DNA of 64,000 bases from Microbacterium sp. (GTDB taxonomy: Bacteria; Actinomycetota; Actinomycetes; Actinomycetales; Microbacteriaceae), in assembly GCA_003248655.1 (NCBI GenBank), contig QFPM01000012.1, positions 34,735-98,734 on the forward strand, read 5' to 3'. The first letter of the stretch is position 1. Every line of letters begins with the position of its first letter. Below, one piece after another: positions 18,398 through 27,788 of the stretch. The notes under the pieces are model-generated. The model was not told the origin of the DNA and ran no database searches. It saw only the letters and a list, made by a program, of their open reading frames with translations. Both the position numbers and the translations under genes were made by a program.

Positions 18398-19921
18398 ATG
18401 ACAGACACCACCGGCACCACCGGTCACACGGATCTCACAGACCCCATCGACCCCGTCGATCGGGTGCTTTCGCGCGCCTCGACGCGCTCCGGCATCCATG
18501 TCTTCGGCGCCGCGCAGGCGCTGCAGGATGCCGCGACGGTCGAGTACGCCGACACGGACGGCGAGCAGTGGGACCGCGAGGAGCGTGCGGCGCTGCGACG
18601 CGTGCCGGGGCTCTCGACCGAGCTCGAAGACGTCACCGAGGTCGAGTATCGGCAGCTGCGGCTCGAGAACGTCGTGCTCGTCGGTGTCTATCCGCAGGGT
18701 TCGCAGGAGGATGCCGAGAACAGCCTGCGCGAGCTCGCTGCGCTCGCCGAGACGGCCGGTGCGGTCGTCCTCGACGGCGTGCTGCAGCGGCGCCCGCATC
18801 CCGATCCTGCGACCTACATCGGGCGCGGCAAGGCGGCGGAGTTGCGCGACCTGGTCGCCGCCGTCGGCGCCGATACCGTCATCGCCGACACCGAGCTTGC
18901 GCCCAGCCAGCGGCGCGCGCTCGAAGATGTCGTGAAGGTCAAGGTCATCGACAGGACCACGGTCATCCTCGACATCTTCAGCCAGCACGCGAAGAGCCGC
19001 GAGGGCAAGGCCCAGGTCGAACTGGCGCAGCTCGAGTACCTCCTGCCGCGACTGCGCGGTTGGGGTGACTCGATGAGTCGCCAGGCCGGTGGTCAGGTCG
19101 GCGCGGGCGGCGCGGGCATGGGCTCGCGCGGACCGGGTGAGACGAAGATCGAGCTCGATCGCCGCCGCATCCGCACCAAGATGGCGCTGCTGCGTCGGCA
19201 GTTGCGCGATTTCGCGCCCGCCCGCGAGGCGAAGCGGGCCGAGCGCAAGCGCAACACGATCCCCGCCGTCGCGATCGCGGGGTACACGAACGCAGGCAAG
19301 TCGAGCTTGCTCAACCGCCTCACCCGCGCGGGCGTGCTCGTCGAGAACGCGCTGTTCGCGACCCTCGACACCTCGGTGCGCCGCGCCGAGACCGCCGACG
19401 GGCGCGTGTACACCCTCACCGACACGGTCGGATTCGTGCGGAACCTGCCGCATCAGCTCGTCGAGGCGTTCCGTTCGACGCTCGAAGAGGTCGGGGATGC
19501 CGACGTCATCGTGCACGTCGTCGACGGCTCGCACCCCGACCCCGCGGCGCAACTCGCCACGGTGCGCGACGTCATCGGGGACGTCGGCGCGCGCGACATC
19601 CCCGAGATCGTCGTGTTCAACAAGGCCGATCTCGTCGACGACGACGCGCGGCTCGTGCTGCGCGGCCTCGCGCCGCAGGCGCTGTTCGTCTCTTCGCGCA
19701 CCGGCGAGGGCATCGACGAGCTGCGCGAGACGATCGAGCGCACGCTGCCGCTACCGGCAGTGGAGATTCGCGCCGTCGTTCCCTACGACCGCGGCGACCT
19801 CGTCTCGGCGGTGCACGAGCACGGCATCATCCTCTCGCAGGAGCACGGTGCCGACGGCACGATCCTGCACGCGCACGTCCCCGCGATCCTGGGCGGCCGC
19901 CTCGCGCCCTTCGCGGTCTAG
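18398..19921 (+). CDS. hflX: GTPase HflX
   Basis: Ribosome-associated GTPase that splits stalled or heat-damaged 70S ribosomes. The 507-residue product has the N-terminal HflX domain (GVYPQGSQEDAENSLREL, YIGRGKAAEL), the glycine-rich linker (GAGGAGMGSRGPGETKIELDRR), then the G domain with G1 GYTNAGKSS (about 295-303), G3 DTVGFVRNLP and G4 NKAD. ATG 18398 is preceded by AGGAAAAGGAA; TAGACT at 18366-18371 is a likely -10, leaving a short leader. The frame is open far upstream but without homology. Confidence 0.96.
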   Translation: MTDTTGTTGHTDLTDPIDPVDRVLSRASTRSGIHVFGAAQALQDAATVEYADTDGEQWDREERAALRRVPGLSTELEDVTEVEYRQLRLENVVLVGVYPQGSQEDAENSLRELAALAETAGAVVLDGVLQRRPHPDPATYIGRGKAAELRDLVAAVGADTVIADTELAPSQRRALEDVVKVKVIDRTTVILDIFSQHAKSREGKAQVELAQLEYLLPRLRGWGDSMSRQAGGQVGAGGAGMGSRGPGETKIELDRRRIRTKMALLRRQLRDFAPAREAKRAERKRNTIPAVAIAGYTNAGKSSLLNRLTRAGVLVENALFATLDTSVRRAETADGRVYTLTDTVGFVRNLPHQLVEAFRSTLEEVGDADVIVHVVDGSHPDPAAQLATVRDVIGDVGARDIPEIVVFNKADLVDDDARLVLRGLAPQALFVSSRTGEGIDELRETIERTLPLPAVEIRAVVPYDRGDLVSAVHEHGIILSQEHGADGTILHAHVPAILGGRLAPFAV

Positions 19922-19948
19922 CCCCGCGGCATCCGCCCCTCATCCTTC

Positions 19949-20276
19949 CGCGAAACTGCGCTTGTGCACGGTTTTGGGGTCCTTATGCGTGCACAGTTGC
20001 AGTTTCGCGAAACCGCGCTTGCCCAGGCGGGGCTGCGCTTCGGCGCGACCCTTCGCGAGACTGCGCTTGTGCACGCTTTCGCGCCCGTTTTGCGTGCACA
20101 GGTGCGGTTTCGCGAAACTGAGCTTGCTCACGCGGGGCGGCGGTTCGGTGCACCCTCACGCGAAACTGCGTTTGTGTACGCTTTCGCGCCCGTTTTGCGT
20201 GCACAGGTGCGGTTTCGCGAAACTGCGGTTGTGCACGCTTTTGCGGCCGGTTCGCGTGCACAGGTGCGGTTTCGCG
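19949..20276. repeat. Array of four 61-bp palindromic units
   Basis: Units at 19949-20009, 20054-20114, 20159-20219 and 20216-20276 each start CGCGA(A/G)ACTGCG..TTGTG and end GTGCACAG.TGC.GTTTCGCG, so each folds back on itself. Spacing is 105, 105 and 57 bases; the last two share four bases. The two 44-base spacers resemble each other (both carry GGCGGGGC/CGCGGGGC and CGGTTCGG/CGCTTCGG-like words). It fills the gap between hflX and the convergent peptidase. Open frames across it are by-products. Confidence 0.85.
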
Positions 20277-20314
20277 AGAGGTGGGGGCCAGCGGCGGGGC
20301 CGGGGCGGGCAGGG

Positions 20315-22195
20315 TCAGGCGAGGGAGAGGGGCGGGATGCCGGGGGGATCGAACCCGAACACGGCGCCGAGGAAGGCGAGTTCCTTCTCGAGCGCATCGA
20401 CCATCGTCTCCGCGCGGCGGAAGCCGTGGCCCTCGCCCTCGTACAGCACGTAGGCGTGCGGCACCCCGCGGGCCGCCAGCGCATCGCGGATGGCTTCGGC
20501 CTGCGACGGCGGTACGACGGCATCCTCGGATCCCTGTAGCAGGAGCGTCGGCGCGCGGAACCGGTCGGAGTGACCGAGGGGCGAGCGGTCGAGGTACAGC
20601 TCCTCGGCCTCGGGGAGCGGACCGATCAGCCCGTCCAGGTAGCGCGATTCGAAGTCGTGCGTGTCCGCCGCGAGCGCGCGGGCATCGCCGACGCCGTAGC
20701 GCGAGATCCCGGCTGCGAACACGTCGGTGCGCACGAGCGCGCCGAGCACCGTCCAGCCTCCGGCCGAGCCTCCCTCGATCGCGATCCGGGCGGGGTCCGC
20801 CAGGCCCGCATCGATCAGGCCGGATGCCGCGGCGGCGACATCGTCGACATCGACGATGCCCCACTGTCCGCGCAGGCGCTCGCGGTACGCGCGCCCGTAT
20901 CCGGTCGATCCGCCGTAGTTGACATCGAGCACGCCGATGCCGCGGCTCGTGAGGAACGCAGTCTTTGCATCAGCGACGCCGCCCACGTGTGCCGTCGGCC
21001 CACCGTGGACGAACACCACGTACGGGGGCAGTTCGCCTGCGGGGCCGGATGCGCCCGGGTTCGTCGGTGCATAGTCGAAGGCGTGCACGTCGCCGTGCGG
21101 GCCGGCGAAGGTGACGGCGCGCCCGACCGGCATCCACTCGGCATCCGGCGCCGCGCCGACCACGACAGGGTCGATGACGCCGTCCGCTGTCACAAGCCAG
21201 AGCCCGCTGCCGCCCGTTCCGGCGCCTGACACGAGCACGCGATCGCCACGGGCATCCTCGATCAGCAGTCGCGAGGTCGCCGGGAGGTCTACTTTCCGCT
21301 CGCCCTCCGGCCCGATGATGACGAGTTCGTCTGCGCCGTTCGTACAAATCGCGGCAATGTCGCCGCCGAGCAGCGCGTACCACCGGCTCCCGAGGTTCCA
21401 CAGCGGTCCGCCGGTGTCGGCATCGGCGGGGGCGATCGCCGACCGGTTGCCGTCCGGGTCGACGCGCCACAGGTTCCACCGATCGGTCGGGTCGTCGGCG
21501 ACCACCAGGTCCGAGCCGAGCCAGGACGGCTGCAGCGCCGCGGTCTCGCCCGACGTGACGGCTCGCCACGAGGCCACGCGTCCGTCCGCGAGCTCGCCGA
21601 CGCGCACTTCGGTGCGATCCCACGGCATGGCCGGGTGGTTCCACGCGACCCACGCGAGGCGCGCGCCGTCGTCCGACAGGGCAGGCTGCGCGACGAAATC
21701 GCTGCCCGCCACGAGCTCGGTGACGCCCGCTCCACCCGGGTCGATGCGAACGATCGCGCGCGCCGGCACGCGCCCCTCGCCCGCGCGCTCCCGGATGCCG
21801 AGGAGTACCCCGTGCTGCCAGCTCAGGCCCCCGTAGGCCGCGGCCGGCTCCGACGGTGTGAGCGGTTGCGGCTCGCCGCCGGGCGCGAGCGTCCACACCC
21901 GCTGATCGGACTTCTCCACGAAGAAGAGTCGGCCGTCATCGGATGCCGTCCACGCGCCGCCCCCGTACTCGTGCACGCGCGAGCGCGCGTTCCACGGCGC
22001 GGGGAGGACCGTTTCGATGTCGCCGGCCGCAGCACGGCGACGGATCGCCGTGCGACCGCCCTCGCGCGGCAGCGACTCGCCCCACCAGATCTCGTCGCCG
22101 ACGAACGCGGCGCCTTCGAGGCGCGTCGAGGCGCCCGTGGCCCACGCGGCGGACAGGGGCGACGGCCAAGAGCCGAAGGGTGCGACGATGACCAT
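20315..22195 (-). CDS. S9-family (prolyl oligopeptidase-type) peptidase
   Basis: A 626-residue serine peptidase: an N-terminal beta-propeller-like part (about 1-370) and a C-terminal alpha/beta-hydrolase. Catalytic triad by motif: Ser477 in GGSAGGW, Asp558 in GSEDAVVPP, His590 in GEGHGF. The VFVHGGPTAHV oxyanion segment and NYGGSTGYGRAYRERL are typical of acylaminoacyl peptidases/dipeptidyl aminopeptidases. No signal peptide, so it is cytoplasmic and likely clears short peptides. On the minus strand TAGCGT (22202-22207) lies six bases before the ATG. It is divergent from metF. Confidence 0.93.
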   Translation of the reverse strand: MVIVAPFGSWPSPLSAAWATGASTRLEGAAFVGDEIWWGESLPREGGRTAIRRRAAAGDIETVLPAPWNARSRVHEYGGGAWTASDDGRLFFVEKSDQRVWTLAPGGEPQPLTPSEPAAAYGGLSWQHGVLLGIRERAGEGRVPARAIVRIDPGGAGVTELVAGSDFVAQPALSDDGARLAWVAWNHPAMPWDRTEVRVGELADGRVASWRAVTSGETAALQPSWLGSDLVVADDPTDRWNLWRVDPDGNRSAIAPADADTGGPLWNLGSRWYALLGGDIAAICTNGADELVIIGPEGERKVDLPATSRLLIEDARGDRVLVSGAGTGGSGLWLVTADGVIDPVVVGAAPDAEWMPVGRAVTFAGPHGDVHAFDYAPTNPGASGPAGELPPYVVFVHGGPTAHVGGVADAKTAFLTSRGIGVLDVNYGGSTGYGRAYRERLRGQWGIVDVDDVAAAASGLIDAGLADPARIAIEGGSAGGWTVLGALVRTDVFAAGISRYGVGDARALAADTHDFESRYLDGLIGPLPEAEELYLDRSPLGHSDRFRAPTLLLQGSEDAVVPPSQAEAIRDALAARGVPHAYVLYEGEGHGFRRAETMVDALEKELAFLGAVFGFDPPGIPPLSLA

Positions 22196-22220
22196 GCGTT
22201 CACGCTAGCCGCTACGCCCT

Positions 22221-22250
22221 CTCGTCACATCGCGTCACATCGCGTCACAC
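22221..22250. promoter_or_regulatory. Three tandem 10-mers and promoter region of metF
   Basis: CTCGTCACAT, CGCGTCACAT and CGCGTCACAC follow each other at 22221-22250, just outside the S9 peptidase promoter and 38 bases upstream of a TAGAGT (22288-22293) that could be the metF -10. Regular 10-bp spacing puts the copies on the same helix face, as in operators. The protein that would bind is unknown. The leader from about 22300 to 22434 is 130-odd bases and GC-rich. Confidence 0.4.
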
Positions 22251-22443
22251 TCCGCATCCGGCGATGCGAGCCGTGCGCCGCCGTCGCTAGAGTGTTCGCA
22301 TCGACACCGCGTCGGAGATCTACGGGTCCGCCGACCGGCAGGAGCGACAGCCGAGCCCGGCACCCGCCCGCGATGACAGCCCACGGCATCCGTGGTGCAC
22401 GTCCGCGGCCGCCCGGCCTCCACCGCTGTTCCCTGTGAGTGAC

Positions 22444-23394
22444 ATGACTTCCCCGACTCCGATCTCGTTCGAGATCTACCCGCCGCGATCCGATGACGGG
22501 CTGGCCGCGCTGTACGACACGATCGGCGAGCTGGCCTCCGCCGACCCGCAGTTCATCTCGGTGACCTTCGGCGCGGGCGGGTCCACGCGCGGCCGGTCGC
22601 TTGACGTGCTGACGCACATCCTGCGCGAGACGAACGTTCCGCCGGTCGCCCATCTGACCTGTGTCGGCAGCAGCTACGCCGAGGCCACGGCGATCATCCG
22701 CGAGTTCCTGGATGCCGGGATCACGCGTTTCCTGGCGCTTCGCGGCGACCCGCCCGCGGGTGTCTCCGAGGACGACGTGTTCCTCGGCGACCTCGGCTCG
22801 GCGGCTGAGCTCGTGCAGTTGATCGGCCGCGTGCAGGCTGAGCGCGAGCCCTACGCGGAGGAGCCGGTTCCCGGTGTGCCCGGCGCCGCGCGCGTCGGGC
22901 GCCGCGAGCGGGTGCAGGTCGCCGTCGCCGCATTCCCGAACGGGCATCCGCGCTCCGCGCGCGAGGGCGACGACCTCGACGCGCTGCTCGCCAAGCAGGC
23001 GGCCGGGGCAACGAGCGCGATCACGCAGCTCTTCTTCCACCCCGACGACTACCTCGGGTTCGTCGACCGGGCGCGTGCGGCGGGGGTCATCATCCCGATC
23101 CTGCCCGGCATCATGCCGATCACCTCCCCGTCTCGGCTTCGCCGCGTGCTCGAGCTGACCGGCGATCCGGTGCCGACCGAGCTCGCCGCAGCGCTCGACA
23201 GCGCGCCTACTCCGGATGCCCAGCGCGAGGTCGGCATCGCACACGCCGCGGCCCTCGCAACCGAGGTTCGCGCGGGCGGCGCCCCCGGCATCCATCTCTA
23301 CGCCTTCAACAACCACGCCACCGTGCTGGCCGTGCTCCGCAGAGCCGGACTGATCGACGCACGGACCACCTCGACGCAAGGAGCACCCGCATGA
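22444..23394 (+). CDS. metF: 5,10-Methylenetetrahydrofolate reductase
   Basis: FAD enzyme giving 5-methyl-tetrahydrofolate, the methyl donor used by MetE next door. The 316-residue product has the EIYPPRSDDG start, SVTFGAGGSTRGRSLDV, the HLTCVGSSYAE segment, the flavin-site RGDPP and the QLFFHPDDYLGFVDRA and PGIMPI motifs. ATG 22444 is used; GTG 22435 in the same frame is an alternative. It overlaps metE by ATGA, so the two are coupled. Confidence 0.95.
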   Translation: MTSPTPISFEIYPPRSDDGLAALYDTIGELASADPQFISVTFGAGGSTRGRSLDVLTHILRETNVPPVAHLTCVGSSYAEATAIIREFLDAGITRFLALRGDPPAGVSEDDVFLGDLGSAAELVQLIGRVQAEREPYAEEPVPGVPGAARVGRRERVQVAVAAFPNGHPRSAREGDDLDALLAKQAAGATSAITQLFFHPDDYLGFVDRARAAGVIIPILPGIMPITSPSRLRRVLELTGDPVPTELAAALDSAPTPDAQREVGIAHAAALATEVRAGGAPGIHLYAFNNHATVLAVLRRAGLIDARTTSTQGAPA

Positions 23395-25718
23395 CCGCCG
23401 CCTTCCCGACCGGGACCATCCTCGGCTACCCCCGCATCGGCCGAGATCGCGAACTCAAGCGTGCTCTCGAGCGCCACTGGCGCGGTGACCTCGATGAGGC
23501 GGGTCTGGAATCCGCTGCGGCGCAGGTACGCCGCGCGACGCGATCACGGCTCGTCGAGCTGGGGCTGGGCGCCGCGGACTCGTCCATCCCGGAGTCGTTC
23601 TCGTACTACGACCAGGTGCTCGACGCGGCCGTCGCGGTCGGCGCGATACCCGACCGTTTCGCGGACCTGCGCGGCGCAGACGGAAGCATTCCGCTGTCGG
23701 CATACTTCGCGGCGGCGCGCGGCGAGGGAGAGCGCGCGCCCCTCGAGATGACGAAGTGGTTCGACACGAACTATCACTACCTCGTGCCTGAGATCGGACC
23801 CGAGACCGAGTTCTCGCCGCGGGTCGACCGGATCGTCGCGCAGGTCGCCGAAGCGGCCGCCGACGGCATCGTCGTGCGGCCCGTGCTCGTCGGCCCGGTC
23901 ACGCTTCTCGCTCTCGCAAAGGCATCGGATGCCGCACCCGAAGGCTATGCGCCCCTCGACAGACTCGACGACGTCGTGGAGGTCTACGCGCGGCTGCTCG
24001 AGGAACTCGCCGCAGCCGGGGCGCAGTGGGTGCAGTTCGACGAGCCCGCACTCGTGTCGGAGAGCCTGCCGAACAGCCCGGAGGAGCTTGCCGTTGCCGC
24101 CGCGCGCGCCTACGGCGTGCTCGGTGCGAGCCCGAGCGTGACCCGACCGTCCATCTTGGTTGCCGCGGGCTACGCGCAGCTGACGGATGCCGCATGGGCG
24201 GCCCTGGCATCCGCGCCGATCGAGGCGATCGCCCTCGATCTGCACCGGGGTGCGGTCCCGCCGAAGGTCCCCGGCCTGGAAGGGAAGTCCCTCGTGGGCG
24301 GTGTCATCGACGGGCGCAACGTCTGGCGGGGAGACCTCACGGCCGCGTGGGAGCGTCTCGAGGCGCTCCGCGGCCTCGGCGCCGCGTCGGTCTCGGTCGG
24401 CACGTCGACCTCGCTGCAGCACGTGCCCTACGACGTCGACCGCGAGAGCGTGCTCCCCGAGCGTCTGCGCTCCTGGCTCGCGTTCGCAGACCAGAAGGTC
24501 GGGCAGGTCGTGACCCTCGCGCGAGGCGTGGCGCAGGGCGCCGACGCCATTCGGGCAGAGCTTGCCGCGGCATCCGCTGCCCTCGCCGACCGGCACGCGG
24601 CACCGGGCGTTCGCGACGGTGCCGTCCGTGAGCGCCTCGCCCGCGTCACCGACGCCGACCGCGACCGCGGCGATTACGCGGCCCGCGTCGCCGCGCAGGA
24701 TGCCGCGATCGAGCTCCCCGTCCTGCCCACCACCACCATCGGATCGTTCCCGCAGACTGGCGACATCCGTCGTGCCCGTGCCCGGCACGGGGCAGGCGAG
24801 CTCGACACGGCCGATTACGAGCAGTTCCTGCGCGAGGAGATCGCGCGGGTCATCGACCTGCAGGAGGACCTCGGCCTCGACGTGCTCGTCCACGGCGAGC
24901 CCGAGCGCAACGACATGGTGCAGTACTTCGCCGAGAACCTCGACGGGTTCGCGGTCACCCAGCACGGCTGGGTGCAGTCGTACGGCTCCCGGGCGACGCG
25001 CCCCTCGATCCTGTGGGGTGATGTGTCGCGCCCCGCGCCCATCACGGTGGACTGGACCGTCTACGCGCAGTCGCTGACCTCGAAGCCCGTCAAGGGAATG
25101 CTGACCGGGCCGGTCACGATCCTCGCGTGGTCGTTCGTGCGCGACGACCAGCCGCTCGGCGAGACTGCCGATCAGGTCGCGCTGGCGCTCCGCGACGAGA
25201 TCGCCGACCTCGAGGCTGCCGGGACGGCGATCGTGCAGGTCGACGAGCCCGCGCTGCGAGAGCTTCTGCCCCTGAAGCGCGCCGATCAGCCGACGTACCT
25301 CGACTGGTCGGTCGGGTCGTTCCGGCTCGCGACCGGGGGCGCCGATGCTGCGACGCAGGTGCATACGCACCTGTGCTATTCGGAGTTCGATGTCGTCATC
25401 GACGCGATCGCCGCGCTCGATGCCGACGTCACCTCGATCGAGGCGGCGCGCAGCCGCGGCGAGGTCATCGACGACATCCGCGCCTCGGGCTTCACCCACG
25501 GCGTCGGGCCGGGCGTCTACGACATCCACTCGCCCCGCGTGCCGTCGGTCGACGAAGTCGCCGGCTTGCTCGACCGGGCCGCGAGCGCCCTGCCGACGAG
25601 GCAGGTCTGGGTCAACCCCGACTGCGGGCTGAAGACCCGCGGCTACGACGAGACGGTGGCGTCGCTGCGGAACCTCGTCACCGCGACGCGCGAGGTGCGG
25701 GAGCGGATCACGGACTGA
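23391..25718 (+). CDS. metE: Cobalamin-independent methionine synthase
   Basis: Transfers the methyl group of 5-methyl-tetrahydropteroyltriglutamate to homocysteine. The 775-residue product shows the MetE duplication: an N-terminal barrel (GYPRIGRDRELKRALE) and the catalytic C-terminal barrel (TTTIGSFPQTGDIRRAR) with the zinc-site VHTHLCYSEF near residues 657-666 and the second cysteine in NPDCGLKTR near 744. Coupled to metF through ATGA. Its stop is followed by a 12-bp perfect hairpin shared with the end of the convergent membrane-protein gene. Confidence 0.98.
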   Translation: MTAAFPTGTILGYPRIGRDRELKRALERHWRGDLDEAGLESAAAQVRRATRSRLVELGLGAADSSIPESFSYYDQVLDAAVAVGAIPDRFADLRGADGSIPLSAYFAAARGEGERAPLEMTKWFDTNYHYLVPEIGPETEFSPRVDRIVAQVAEAAADGIVVRPVLVGPVTLLALAKASDAAPEGYAPLDRLDDVVEVYARLLEELAAAGAQWVQFDEPALVSESLPNSPEELAVAAARAYGVLGASPSVTRPSILVAAGYAQLTDAAWAALASAPIEAIALDLHRGAVPPKVPGLEGKSLVGGVIDGRNVWRGDLTAAWERLEALRGLGAASVSVGTSTSLQHVPYDVDRESVLPERLRSWLAFADQKVGQVVTLARGVAQGADAIRAELAAASAALADRHAAPGVRDGAVRERLARVTDADRDRGDYAARVAAQDAAIELPVLPTTTIGSFPQTGDIRRARARHGAGELDTADYEQFLREEIARVIDLQEDLGLDVLVHGEPERNDMVQYFAENLDGFAVTQHGWVQSYGSRATRPSILWGDVSRPAPITVDWTVYAQSLTSKPVKGMLTGPVTILAWSFVRDDQPLGETADQVALALRDEIADLEAAGTAIVQVDEPALRELLPLKRADQPTYLDWSVGSFRLATGGADAATQVHTHLCYSEFDVVIDAIAALDADVTSIEAARSRGEVIDDIRASGFTHGVGPGVYDIHSPRVPSVDEVAGLLDRAASALPTRQVWVNPDCGLKTRGYDETVASLRNLVTATREVRERITD

Positions 25719-25724
25719 ACCCCG

Positions 25725-25763
25725 CCGCCGAGACGGACGCTCAGTGGGCGACCGTCTCGGCGG
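25725..25763. terminator. Bidirectional hairpin between metE and convergent gene
   Basis: CCGCCGAGACGG (25725-25736) and CCGTCTCGGCGG (25752-25763) form a perfect 12-bp stem with a 15-base loop. It begins seven bases after the metE stop and overlaps the last codons of the minus-strand membrane-protein gene. No T-run; termination is inferred from position and stem strength. Confidence 0.55.
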
Positions 25764-27066
25764 GTCTGCGCTGCAGCAGTTCGGTGACCCACCAGGCGAT
25801 CAGGGAGACCGTCAGCACCAGCGCGATATCCCCGATCGTGAGTGGACGCAGGAGCGCCAGCCACACGACGGCAAGGACGGCGATCACCGCACGCACGATC
25901 CTTCGGCGCGCGTACAGACCCGCGCCGAAGGCTCCCGTGTCGACGCCCCTGTACGCAAGGGCACCACGGATGCCGGTGTTGATCGCGGCGACGGACGTGC
26001 GGACGGCCACGGCCGCCCGCGACCGCGTCTGCACCCAGGCGAGCAGAGCGACCACGGCGCCCAGTACCGCCGTGACCGCGGCGGTTCGCGCCATGGCATC
26101 CGAGATCTGCCGATAGATGACATCGAGCGCCGACGGCGGCAGATCTGTCTGCGCGGCCACCGTACCGACGGCGACAGCGCCGATCGCGATGCCGACAGCG
26201 AGCGACGATGCGCCGATGAAGACTCCGACGCCCGTCCCGACGAGCGCGCTCGCCCGCCGCCTGGCGACGAGCACGCCGATCGCGAAGAGCGCGAGGGTGA
26301 GGACAGGGAGCCAGTAGCCCACCGCCGTCGCAAGTGCGTAGCCGGTGCGTAGCGCGCGCAGCCTTTCGCCGTCGGTGAGGATGATGACCCGGTCGACCGT
26401 CGGAATGAGGCCCGCGATCCCGACGCCCTGCTCCGTGAGATTCGCTTTGACCCGTTCGACGATCGCGCCGAGCTGGATGCCGACACCGTCATCCGTTCGC
26501 ACGACGAGCCCGCCGCCGTCGGAGGTCGAGACCGTCGTGAGCGTGCGGTGCGCCGCGCGCGTCGTCGTCGCCCAGACGTCGGCGAAAGAGTCGGACTCGA
26601 CAACGCGTGTCACCGAACGCTCGACGAGGCTCTCGAGCCCTTCTGCGGCGGGCTGCTGGAGCAGCCGCAGGGCCGAGGCGGCGGCAGGCGGAAGACCGAG
26701 CCCCGCGACCCCGTCGAACGCGCTCGAGGTGATCTCGCCGAAGTCGACCTTCGCGGTGATCGCGGCCATCGTCTGACCGGTGATCATGGCCTGCACCTCG
26801 GCATCCGAGGCGAGGGGAGCGAGGGTCGCGACAAACCTGTCTTCGTCGACGAGCTGTACGCGCGCCCAGCCGGCGACGATCGACACCGGCACGAGGATCG
26901 CCGCCGCGGCGATGCACACCGCCGAGACCCAGGCCCGCCAGGCGGCGCCTTCGGGCTTCGCCGCGGCATCCTCCGCCTGCGCTCGCAGCCGGGCGTTCTC
27001 GGTTTCGAGCGCCTCGATCCGCGCGTCGCGCGCCTCGAGGACTGCCGGTTCGGCGTTGTCGGTCAT
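25741..27066 (-). CDS. Multi-pass membrane protein of unknown function
   Basis: I do not recognise the family. The 441-residue product has an N-terminal coiled-coil-like stretch (about 5-35, heptads of Ala/Leu/Glu), a membrane segment near 45-65, a large extracytoplasmic region of about 200 residues (EDRFVATLAPLASDAEVQ onward), then about five more membrane segments. The layout (one TM, exported helical domain, TM cluster, 'VDEDRFVATLAPLA') resembles uncharacterised actinobacterial integral membrane proteins. The start is set at ATG 27066 (MTDNAEP). It lies between metE (convergent) and lexA (same strand). Confidence 0.75.
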   Translation of the reverse strand: MTDNAEPAVLEARDARIEALETENARLRAQAEDAAAKPEGAAWRAWVSAVCIAAAAILVPVSIVAGWARVQLVDEDRFVATLAPLASDAEVQAMITGQTMAAITAKVDFGEITSSAFDGVAGLGLPPAAASALRLLQQPAAEGLESLVERSVTRVVESDSFADVWATTTRAAHRTLTTVSTSDGGGLVVRTDDGVGIQLGAIVERVKANLTEQGVGIAGLIPTVDRVIILTDGERLRALRTGYALATAVGYWLPVLTLALFAIGVLVARRRASALVGTGVGVFIGASSLAVGIAIGAVAVGTVAAQTDLPPSALDVIYRQISDAMARTAAVTAVLGAVVALLAWVQTRSRAAVAVRTSVAAINTGIRGALAYRGVDTGAFGAGLYARRRIVRAVIAVLAVVWLALLRPLTIGDIALVLTVSLIAWWVTELLQRRPAETVAH

Positions 27067-27125
27067 GGCGCTATTGTGGCGCACACCGCCGACATGCTCC
27101 GCGCGCGGATGCGGACTGCGCCCAC

Positions 27126-27788
27126 TCAGACGGCGCGGAGGACCGCGACGACCTTGCCGAGTACCGCCGCGTCATCGCCGAGGATCGGCTCGAACGCCGT
27201 GTTGCGCGGCAGCAACCACGTGTGACCGTCGCGCTGGCGGAAGGTCTTGACCGTCGCCTCACCGTCGAGCATCGCCGCGACGATGTCGCCGTTGTCCGCC
27301 GTCGGCTGGGAGCGCACCACGACCCAGTCGCCGTCGCAGATCGCGGCGTCGATCATCGACTCGCCGCTCACCTTGAGCATGAACAGCTCGCCCTTGCCGA
27401 CGAGCTGGCGGGGAAGGGGGAAGATCTCCTCGACCTGCTGGTCGGCAGTGATCGGCACACCGGCCGCAATGCGCCCGACGAGCGGCACGAGCGCGGCATC
27501 GCCGACCGACGGCGCCTCATCGGCGGGGTTCTCGGTCGACGCGTCGGGCAGATCGATCAGAACCTCCATCGCGCGTGTCTTGCCGGGGTCGCGCCGCAGG
27601 TATCCGCTCAGCTCGAGCTGGCCGAGCTGGTGCGTCACGCTCGACAGCGACTTGAGGCCGACCGCGTCGCCGATCTCGCGCATGCTCGGCGGGTAGCCGT
27701 AGCGCGCGATGGAGCGCTGGATGACCTCCAGGATCGCCAGCTGCTTGTCGCTCAGGCTCTTGCGCCGTCGCGTCTGCGGCTTGTCCAT
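27126..27788 (-). CDS. lexA: SOS repressor LexA
   Basis: Represses DNA-damage genes and cleaves itself when RecA filaments form. The 220-residue product has the winged-helix domain (residues ~10-72, YPPSMREIGDAVGLKSLSSVTHQL), the cleavage bond Ala109-Gly110 in GRIAAGVP, and the Ser144/Lys181 dyad in KVSGESM and ATVKTFRQ. ATG 27788 is preceded on the minus strand by AGAAGGAG; the open frame runs further upstream but is not homologous. It is divergent from the LysM gene, with a LexA-box-like site between them. Confidence 0.97.
   Translation of the reverse strand: MDKPQTRRRKSLSDKQLAILEVIQRSIARYGYPPSMREIGDAVGLKSLSSVTHQLGQLELSGYLRRDPGKTRAMEVLIDLPDASTENPADEAPSVGDAALVPLVGRIAAGVPITADQQVEEIFPLPRQLVGKGELFMLKVSGESMIDAAICDGDWVVVRSQPTADNGDIVAAMLDGEATVKTFRQRDGHTWLLPRNTAFEPILGDDAAVLGKVVAVLRAV

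Noticed and set aside
19949..20276. CRISPR array
   Set aside because: Units are 61 bp and self-complementary, spacers resemble each other, and no cas genes are present.
19964..20539. Open frames across the 61-bp palindromic array
   Set aside because: They repeat FRETALV/RAQVRF-like peptides because the DNA is repetitive, and run into the peptidase gene on the other strand.
22294..22434. SAH, SAM-IV or cobalamin riboswitch before metF
   Set aside because: Short words such as AGGAGCGACAG and GATGAC recall these classes, but the conserved cores and their order are missing. A covariance search would decide.
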